DNA from: Paraburkholderia atlantica
GTDB lineage: Bacteria; Pseudomonadota; Gammaproteobacteria; Burkholderiales; Burkholderiaceae
NCBI RefSeq assembly: GCF_009362785.1
Contig: NZ_WHNQ01000002.1
Coordinates: forward strand, 62,001-126,000
DNA: 64,000 bases
Reading direction: 5' to 3'
Positions 59,882-64,000 of the stretch are shown in pieces. Position 1 is the first letter of the stretch, and each line of letters opens with the position of its first letter. The notes below the pieces were generated by a model that saw only the letters and a list, made by a program, of their open reading frames with translations, searched no databases and was not told the DNA's origin. Both the position numbers and the translations under genes were made by a program.

Positions 59882-60631
59882 TCACGCGAGCCCGGCGTCG
59901 CCGAACGCATCGTCGTCGAGCAGCAGCGCGTCGGCCACGATGACGGCGTCCGCCGATGGCAACGGCACGCCTGTGCCGAACCGCAGATGCGCTTCGCGCA
60001 CTGGCGCGAACGAGCGCCGATGATGCTCGCACGGCCCATGCTCGCGCAGCGCCGCGAGATGCTGTGGCGTGCCGTAACCCGCATGCGCGTCAAAGCCGTA
60101 CATCGGATACGCGTGGTGCAGTTCCACCAGCATGCGGTCGCGCGTGACCTTCGCGAGAATCGACGCGGCCGAAATGCTCTTTACGAGCGCGTCGCCGCCG
60201 ATCACCGCTTCGCTGCGGATGCTGAGCGTCGGGCAACGATTGCCGTCGACCTTCACGAGCGTCGGCACGACCGACAGGCCCTCGACCGCGCGCTTCATCG
60301 CGAGCATCGTGGCGTGCAGGATGTTCAGCGAATCGATTTCTTCGACCGTCGCCGATGCGACGCAGTAAGCGAGCGCGCGATCGACGATCTTGTCGTATAG
60401 CGCTTCACGCTTGAGTGCGGTGAGCGCCTTCGAATCGTCGAGGCCGCGGATCATCGGTCTGGTGGGATCGAAAATCACCGCCGCCGCGACGACCGGTCCG
60501 GCCAGCGGTCCGCGCCCTGCTTCGTCGACGCCGCAGACGATGTCGTCGGCGCTTTCGAAGTTCAGGCCGGCTTGCGCGACCACCCGAACGGCGGCCGCGG
60601 TCTTGCGGCGAGGCGCGCGCGGCGGGGTCAT
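59882..60631 (-). CDS. rnhB: Ribonuclease HII
   Basis: 249 residues. [23 protein letters not shown] contains the DE pair of the active site; GLDDSKAL and VDGNRCP give further acidic residues, and [13 protein letters not shown] completes the fold. It removes ribonucleotides from DNA. The N-terminus is extended by about 30 residues and the C-terminus by an acidic tail. ATG overlaps the lpxB stop by 4 bases. Confidence 0.96.
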   Translation of the reverse strand: MTPPRAPRRKTAAAVRVVAQAGLNFESADDIVCGVDEAGRGPLAGPVVAAAVIFDPTRPMIRGLDDSKALTALKREALYDKIVDRALAYCVASATVEEIDSLNILHATMLAMKRAVEGLSVVPTLVKVDGNRCPTLSIRSEAVIGGDALVKSISAASILAKVTRDRMLVELHHAYPMYGFDAHAGYGTPQHLAALREHGPCEHHRRSFAPVREAHLRFGTGVPLPSADAVIVADALLLDDDAFGDAGLA

Positions 60632-61797
60632 GGCCGCCCCGCCCGTTGCTCGACGACGCTCGCCACGACTTCGGCCGCGCGCTGCGCGGTGTTCTGCTTC
60701 AGCACGTGGTGCATCTCCGTGAAGATTTCCTTCAGCGTGCGCCGGTTCGCTTCGTCGCGCAACTGTTTCAGCGTCGCCTCGGCGAGCGCCTGCGGCGTCG
60801 CGAAGTGCTGCAGGATCTCCGGCACCACGAAACGCCCGGCCAGAATGTTCGGCAGGCCCACGTACGGCAGATAGCCCTGGCGGCGCATGATCTGGCCGGT
60901 CAGCCAGGGCACCTTGTACGAAATCACCATCGGCTTTTTCAGCAGCGCGGCCTCGAGCGTGACGGTGCCGCTCTTCACGAGAATTGCGTCGGCGGCGGTC
61001 ATTGCGAGTTGCGACTGGCCGTCGATGATGGTCAGCGCGAGGCCCGGGTGCGCGTCGACGAGCGGCTGCAGCAGCGCGCGCAACGCGGGCGTCGCCGCCG
61101 GCATCACGAAGCGCACGCTGGGCTCCTGGTGCTGCATCATCTCCATCGCCGCGAAGAATGTCGGGCCGATCAGGTCAATCTCGGAGCGCCGGCTGCCCGG
61201 CAGCACCGCGATCACCGGCCCGCTTTCCGCCAGACCGAGCGTGCGGCGCGCGCCGAGCGTGTCGGGTTCGAGCGGGATCTGATCGGCCAGCGGATGCCCG
61301 ACGTACGACGCCGCGACGCCGGCCTTTTCGAGCAGCGCGGTTTCGAACGGGAACACGCACAGCATGTGGTCGACCGCCTTCGCGATCTTCTTGATGCGCC
61401 CGCCACGCCACGCCCAGATGGACGGGCAGACGAAGTGCACGGTCGGAATGCCGGCGTCGCGCAGCGCGTGCTCGAGCCCGAAATTGAAATCGGGCGCGTC
61501 GACGCCGACGAACACGGACGGCGGCTCGGCAAGCAGTTGACGCTTGAGCTCGTTGCGGATACCGAGGATTTCGGGGATGTGACGAAGCGCTTCGACATAG
61601 CCGCGCACCGTCAGCTTTTCCATCGGCCAGTGGGCGTCGAAGCCCGTGGCGATCATGCGCGGACCACCGATGCCGTAGTACTGCGTGGCGGCGGGCAGCC
61701 GGCTGGCGAGACCGTCGAGCAGCGACGCGGCGAGCAGGTCGCCGGACGGCTCGCCGGCCACCATTGCGACGCGCAGCGGACTGGGTTGCAACGTCAT
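60628..61797 (-). CDS. lpxB: Lipid-A-disaccharide synthase
   Basis: 389 residues, GT19. It joins lipid X to UDP-diacylglucosamine at the inner membrane. [21 protein letters not shown] is the opening signature, [17 protein letters not shown] the second, and [10 protein letters not shown] the third (donor-site loop). It follows lpxA by 3 bases and overlaps rnhB. Confidence 0.97.
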   Translation of the reverse strand: MTLQPSPLRVAMVAGEPSGDLLAASLLDGLASRLPAATQYYGIGGPRMIATGFDAHWPMEKLTVRGYVEALRHIPEILGIRNELKRQLLAEPPSVFVGVDAPDFNFGLEHALRDAGIPTVHFVCPSIWAWRGGRIKKIAKAVDHMLCVFPFETALLEKAGVAASYVGHPLADQIPLEPDTLGARRTLGLAESGPVIAVLPGSRRSEIDLIGPTFFAAMEMMQHQEPSVRFVMPAATPALRALLQPLVDAHPGLALTIIDGQSQLAMTAADAILVKSGTVTLEAALLKKPMVISYKVPWLTGQIMRRQGYLPYVGLPNILAGRFVVPEILQHFATPQALAEATLKQLRDEANRRTLKEIFTEMHHVLKQNTAQRAAEVVASVVEQRAGRP

Positions 61798-61800
61798 CGG

Positions 61801-62589
61801 TTAGCGGATGATGCCGCGCTGCGACGCTTCGACGAACGCGAGCAGCGTCTGCACCGGGGCGTCGCCGTCACCACCCGCCGAACCGAGTTCCTTCAATTGC
61901 ACCTTCGCTTCTTCGAGCGACAGGCCGTTCTTGTACAGCACGCGATATGCGGAGCGCAGCACCGAGATCGCGTCCGCCGAGAAACCACGGCGGCGCAGCC
62001 CTTCGACGTTGATGCCGTGCGGCTCGGCCTTATTGCCCGCGGCGATTACATAGGGCGGCACGTCCTGCACGAGCGCCGACGCGCCGCCGAGCATCGCATG
62101 CGCGCCGATACGCACGAACTGATGCACGCCCGACATGCCGCCGATGATCGCGTGGTCGCCGATCGTCACGTGGCCGGCCATCTGCGCGTTGCTCGACAGG
62201 ATCACGTTGCTGCCGACGTGGCAGTCGTGTCCGATGTGCACGTAGGCCATGATCCAGTTGTCGTCGCCGAGCGTGGTGACGCCCGCGTCCTGCACCGTGC
62301 CGGTGTGGATCGTCGTGAATTCGCGGATCGTGTTGCGGTTGCCGATCACGAGCCTGGTCGGCTCGTCCCGGTACTTCATGTCTTGCGGACGGCCGCCGAC
62401 CGATGCGTAATGGCCGATGCGGTTGTCTTCGCCGATCGTGGTATAGCCTTCGATCACGCTGTGCGAGCCGACCGCGCTGCGCGCACCGATCGTCACGTGT
62501 GCGCCGATCACCGCATAGGGCCCGACTTCGACGGATTCGTCGATTTGCGCGCCCGCTTCGATGATCGCGGTGGGATGGATCCTGCTCAT
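61801..62589 (-). CDS. lpxA: UDP-N-acetylglucosamine acyltransferase
   Basis: 262 residues, left-handed beta-helix of hexapeptide repeats ([33 protein letters not shown]...). [18 protein letters not shown] contains the catalytic His, and [17 protein letters not shown] is the family block. It adds the first acyl chain in lipid A synthesis. The C-terminal helical part begins at about residue 195. It follows fabZ by 100 bases. Confidence 0.97.
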   Translation of the reverse strand: MSRIHPTAIIEAGAQIDESVEVGPYAVIGAHVTIGARSAVGSHSVIEGYTTIGEDNRIGHYASVGGRPQDMKYRDEPTRLVIGNRNTIREFTTIHTGTVQDAGVTTLGDDNWIMAYVHIGHDCHVGSNVILSSNAQMAGHVTIGDHAIIGGMSGVHQFVRIGAHAMLGGASALVQDVPPYVIAAGNKAEPHGINVEGLRRRGFSADAISVLRSAYRVLYKNGLSLEEAKVQLKELGSAGGDGDAPVQTLLAFVEASQRGIIR

Positions 62590-62689
62590 GCGTCCTCGCT
62601 TCTGATTCTGTTGCGTTGTGTGGATGGCCTTGACGCCGGAGTCGCCGCGCGCGTGCCGTGCCGCGCCGCGACCTGCCGGGACGCCGGCA

Positions 62690-63154
62690 TTACGCGTCTT
62701 TGTCCGTGTGGCGCACCGCGCACATCAGATCGGCTTCAGCCGCGACGACGCCATCCACTTCGGCGCGCGCCTTGAACTTCCAGATGCCGCGCATGTGGCG
62801 CTCGAACGTGCAGTTCAGGATCAGCTGATCGCCCGGTTCCACCACGCGCTTGAAGCGCGCGTTGTCGATGCCGACGAACAGGTAGAGCGTGTTCGACGGA
62901 TCGCTCGGCTCTTCCGAGAACGTCAGCAGCGCCGCGGTCTGCGCGAGCGCTTCGAGGATCAGCACGCCTGGCATCACCGGCCGCGTCGGGAAATGTCCCT
63001 GGAAATACGGCTCATTGATCGACACGTTCTTCAACGCTTTGATGCTCTTGTGCGGTTCGAGTTCGAGCACCCGGTCGACCAGCAGGATCGGATAACGATG
63101 CGGCAGCAGCGTGAGAATCTTATGAATGTCGAGATTGATTTTTTCGGTGCTCAT
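62690..63154 (-). CDS. fabZ: 3-hydroxyacyl-ACP dehydratase
   Basis: 154 residues, hot-dog fold. [18 protein letters not shown] starts the core; [23 protein letters not shown] has the catalytic His and Glu. It dehydrates 3-hydroxyacyl-ACP in fatty acid synthesis and competes with LpxA/LpxD for the substrate, so operon placement balances the two. ATG 63154 ([11 protein letters not shown]) is chosen over the 15-base-longer frame. Confidence 0.96.
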   Translation of the reverse strand: MSTEKINLDIHKILTLLPHRYPILLVDRVLELEPHKSIKALKNVSINEPYFQGHFPTRPVMPGVLILEALAQTAALLTFSEEPSDPSNTLYLFVGIDNARFKRVVEPGDQLILNCTFERHMRGIWKFKARAEVDGVVAAEADLMCAVRHTDKDA

Positions 63155-63339
63155 GGTGTTTCTGCTCACGCATTGACTGCGCGATGATGACTGCGGATGC
63201 TGGTGCAGGTGGGTTGAAAACGCGCGCGACCGGCGCCTCGGATGACCGGTGGCCGTGCCACCCGGTCACGGCCACCGGCTTTGCTTCACGATGCTCGACC
63301 ACTATTTTACGCGGTGCCGGTGGGTCGCCGGGATAACTA

Positions 63340-64000
63340 TCAGATCTTGTTGCCTGCGGGTTGACCTGCGGCGCCGTCGGTGGCATTGCCGGCCTTGTCG
63401 GCGGCGGCGTTCTCCAGCGCCTTGATGCGATCGCGAAGCTTGTCGATATTGCGCAGCAGCGCGGCGCTCTTGTTCCAGTCCGCGTGGTTCACGGCGGGGA
63501 ACGCACTCGTGTACATGCCGGGCTTCAGCAGCGACTTCGACACGCCCGACTTCGCGGTGACGATCACGTGATCGGCGAGCGTCACGTGTCCGGCAATGCC
63601 GACCGCGCCGCCGATCATGCAGTGACGCCCGATGGTCGTGCTGCCCGCGATGCCCGCGCAGCCCGCGATCACCGTGTAGGCGCCGACCTTGCAGTTGTGG
63701 CCGATCTGCACGAGGTTGTCGATCTTCACGCACTCCTCGATGATCGTGTCGGCCATCGCGCCGCGGTCGATCGTAGTGTTCGCACCGATTTCGACGTCGT
63801 TCGCGATCGACACGCCGCCGACCTGCGGAATCTTCACCCAGCTGCCGGTGCGCGCATCGCCCTCGCCGACGAAGTCGGGCGCGAAACCGAAGCCGTCCGA
63901 GCCGATCACCGCGCCCGCATGCACGGTCACGCGCTCGCCGAGCTTGCAGCCGTGGTACACGGTCACGTTCGGATACAGATGCGTGTGCGCGCCGACACGC
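63340..64000 (-). CDS. lpxD: UDP-3-O-acylglucosamine N-acyltransferase (5' partial)
   Basis: C-terminal ~219 residues; the gene runs off the window edge (frame is open to 64000). Hexapeptide-repeat helix: [58 protein letters not shown] with the catalytic His region, then [28 protein letters not shown]. The C-terminal helix ends in an Ala/Gly tail. It adds the N-linked acyl chain to the lipid A precursor and heads the fabZ-lpxA-lpxB-rnhB group. Confidence 0.96.
   Translation of the reverse strand, partial: RVGAHTHLYPNVTVYHGCKLGERVTVHAGAVIGSDGFGFAPDFVGEGDARTGSWVKIPQVGGVSIANDVEIGANTTIDRGAMADTIIEECVKIDNLVQIGHNCKVGAYTVIAGCAGIAGSTTIGRHCMIGGAVGIAGHVTLADHVIVTAKSGVSKSLLKPGMYTSAFPAVNHADWNKSAALLRNIDKLRDRIKALENAAADKAGNATDGAAGQPAGNKI

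Overview
The window is a stretch of a high-GC (roughly mid-60s percent) beta-proteobacterial chromosome, most like Burkholderiaceae and probably Paraburkholderia. This rests on protein sequences and gene order: guaB-guaA with ratA/ratB/smpB, ppsA/ppsR divergent, and lpxD-fabZ-lpxA-lpxB-rnhB-trmH. No tRNA, rRNA, insertion sequence, integrase or CRISPR array was seen. Most long antisense reading frames are GC-driven shadows and are left out.

Layout. 1-4.3 kb: the end of an RND multidrug efflux operon (permease plus outer-membrane lipoprotein). 4.3-4.85 kb: a gene-free stretch with three degenerate units of about 157 bp, each headed by a DnaA-box-like core; a fourth core lies at 7.65 kb. 4.85-13.7 kb: penicillin-binding protein 1A, a ribbon-helix-helix/Ala-rich protein, a PspA-family protein with a secreted TPR/membrane partner, and a FabR-like TetR regulator divergent from a Baeyer-Villiger monooxygenase. 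13.75-17.9 kb: a putrescine ABC transporter (potFGHI) with translationally coupled overlaps and an intercistronic hairpin. 18.4-24.2 kb: mntH, a DUF1289 protein, a uracil-DNA-glycosylase-like protein, the ABC-F ATPase ybiT, a 3-hydroxyisobutyrate-dehydrogenase-family enzyme and dodecin.

24.3-42.8 kb is a purine salvage and ring-catabolism region. A BMP-type nucleoside/nucleobase ABC importer, a LysR regulator and an 8-oxoguanine deaminase feed urate. PuuD (membrane cytochrome-c urate oxidase), UraH, UraD, PuuE, Alc and AllA then carry urate through 5-hydroxyisourate, OHCU, allantoin, allantoate and ureidoglycolate to glyoxylate and urea. A hydantoin/allantoin racemase, an NCS1 permease and a GntR regulator close the set. 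A hipBA toxin-antitoxin pair with its own four-copy operator sits in the middle, between puuD and allA.

42.8-54.5 kb: ldcA, tadA, a DUF1992 protein, a small lipoprotein, thpR (behind a near-consensus LexA box), a LysR gene remnant, the guaB-X-guaA operon, a DMT exporter, ratAB, smpB and a stomatin/NfeD pair. 55-64 kb: ppsA/ppsR divergent around a large inverted repeat, then the lipid A operon (lpxD partial, fabZ, lpxA, lpxB) with rnhB and an rRNA/tRNA methyltransferase.

The least explained items are the DnaA-box-like repeat family, the hipBA operator array, the SOS-type box in front of thpR, a 41-residue hydrophobic peptide beside the pot operon, and the ppsA/ppsR inverted repeat.
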